A stretch of 64,000 nucleotides of DNA from Streptomyces gilvus (GTDB lineage: Bacteria; Actinomycetota; Actinomycetes; Streptomycetales; Streptomycetaceae), in assembly GCF_022513565.1 (NCBI RefSeq), contig NZ_JAKWBE010000008.1, forward strand, positions 62,001 through 126,000. The letters are read 5' to 3'. Below the pieces are notes generated by a model. It made no database searches and had not been told where the DNA came from. It worked only from the letters and a program-made list of their open reading frames with translations. Positions within the stretch are counted from its first letter, which is position 1, and each line of letters starts with the position of its first letter. The translations under genes and the position numbers were made by a program. Below, piece after piece: positions 63,790 to 64,000 of the stretch.

Positions 63790-64000
63790 TTGCCTTCCTC
63801 CAGCAGCGCGTACCCGCGGTCGATCAGCTCGGCGAGCTGCTTGACATGGTCCTCGGTGGGTTCGTGGAGCGGGGGGCGGACCTCCCCCACGTCCAGTCCG
63901 CGCAGCCGTACACCCGCCTTGACCAGGGAGACGGCGTAGCCGCGGCCCTGGGCCCGCAGTTCCACGAACGGGCGGTAGAAGCCGTCCAGGAGGCGGTGCG
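63786..64000 (-). CDS. 5-dehydro-4-deoxyglucarate dehydratase-like protein, C-terminal fragment
   Basis: Only the last 70 residues lie in the window. The fragment (FYRPFVELRAQGRGYAVSLV, then KAGVRLRGLDVGEVRPPL) matches the end of the DHDPS-family enzymes that convert 5-dehydro-4-deoxyglucarate to 2-oxoglutarate semialdehyde, CO2 and water. That is the galacturonate/galactarate/glucarate branch. The stop overlaps the GTG start of the unknown gene downstream. The active-site Lys and Tyr are outside the window, so the assignment rests on the C-terminal block and context. Confidence 0.68.
   Translation of the reverse strand, partial: HRLLDGFYRPFVELRAQGRGYAVSLVKAGVRLRGLDVGEVRPPLHEPTEDHVKQLAELIDRGYALLEEGK

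Overview
The window is chromosomal DNA from a Streptomyces-like actinomycete. The evidence is very high GC, strong GC bias at third codon positions, frequent GTG and TTG starts, chains of ATGA/GTGA stop-start overlaps, Tat and lipoprotein export signals, a LAETG (class E) sortase substrate, a mycothiol-type domain, and sugar ABC transporters without their own ATPase. From memory, the gene order (cobalamin genes, a LAETG surface protein, ectABCD, a penicillin-binding protein, a purine permease, then pectinases) resembles a conserved core segment of S. coelicolor; this was not checked by search. I saw no rRNA, tRNA, CRISPR array, prophage or transposase.

Layout. 1-18.3 kb: cobalamin biosynthesis behind a partial B12 riboswitch. 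Operon 1 is cobD-cobQ-cobN-chlI/D fusion-cobO-cobB-cobI. A reverse-strand ZIP metal transporter follows, then operon 2: cobM-cobL-cbiG/cobJ fusion-cobH-cbiX-cobC. 18.3-24.9 kb: LAETG surface protein, amidohydrolase, polar amino-acid ABC transporter, class V aminotransferase, DinB/DUF664 protein. 25.2-28.5 kb: ectABCD, for ectoine and 5-hydroxyectoine. 28.5-40.9 kb: mixed housekeeping genes (zinc-finger/MDMPI fusion, second class V aminotransferase, DsbA-like protein, GNATs, a deletion scar joining two truncated divergent genes, 2-oxoglutarate-semialdehyde-type dehydrogenase with a divergent IclR regulator, PBP, purine permease, ECF sigma factor with a membrane partner). 41-64 kb: a pectin/rhamnogalacturonan utilisation region.

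How the genes work together. The cobalamin set mixes aerobic-pathway enzymes (CobN, CobI/J/L/M) with features usually tied to the anaerobic route (CbiX with a C-terminal MxCxxC and His tail; CbiG fused to CobJ). No cobG, cobF or cobK is present, so at least some corrin steps must be encoded elsewhere. In the pectin region, exported enzymes (PL4, PL9, CE8, PL1, CE12) would debranch and cut pectin. A lipoprotein/permease ABC system would import oligomers. Enzymes without signal peptides (tandem GH43, single GH43, DUF6807 protein, Gfo/Idh oxidoreductase) would process them in the cytoplasm. An IlvD/Edd dehydratase, a DHDPS-family lyase and a C-terminal fragment resembling 5-dehydro-4-deoxyglucarate dehydratase would take sugar acids towards 2-oxoglutarate semialdehyde, the expected substrate of the dehydrogenase at 33.2-34.8 kb. 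LacI-type AAGCGCTT palindromes sit before the sugar-binding protein and before the permeases, and a third lies inside the DHDPS-family gene.

Decay and repeat activity are visible: a fused AraC/MFS remnant at 32.3 kb, a secreted-protein relic at 47.0 kb, 52-bp dispersed repeats, and hairpin-rich repeat-like sequence in the interdomain linkers of cobB and the tandem GH43 gene.
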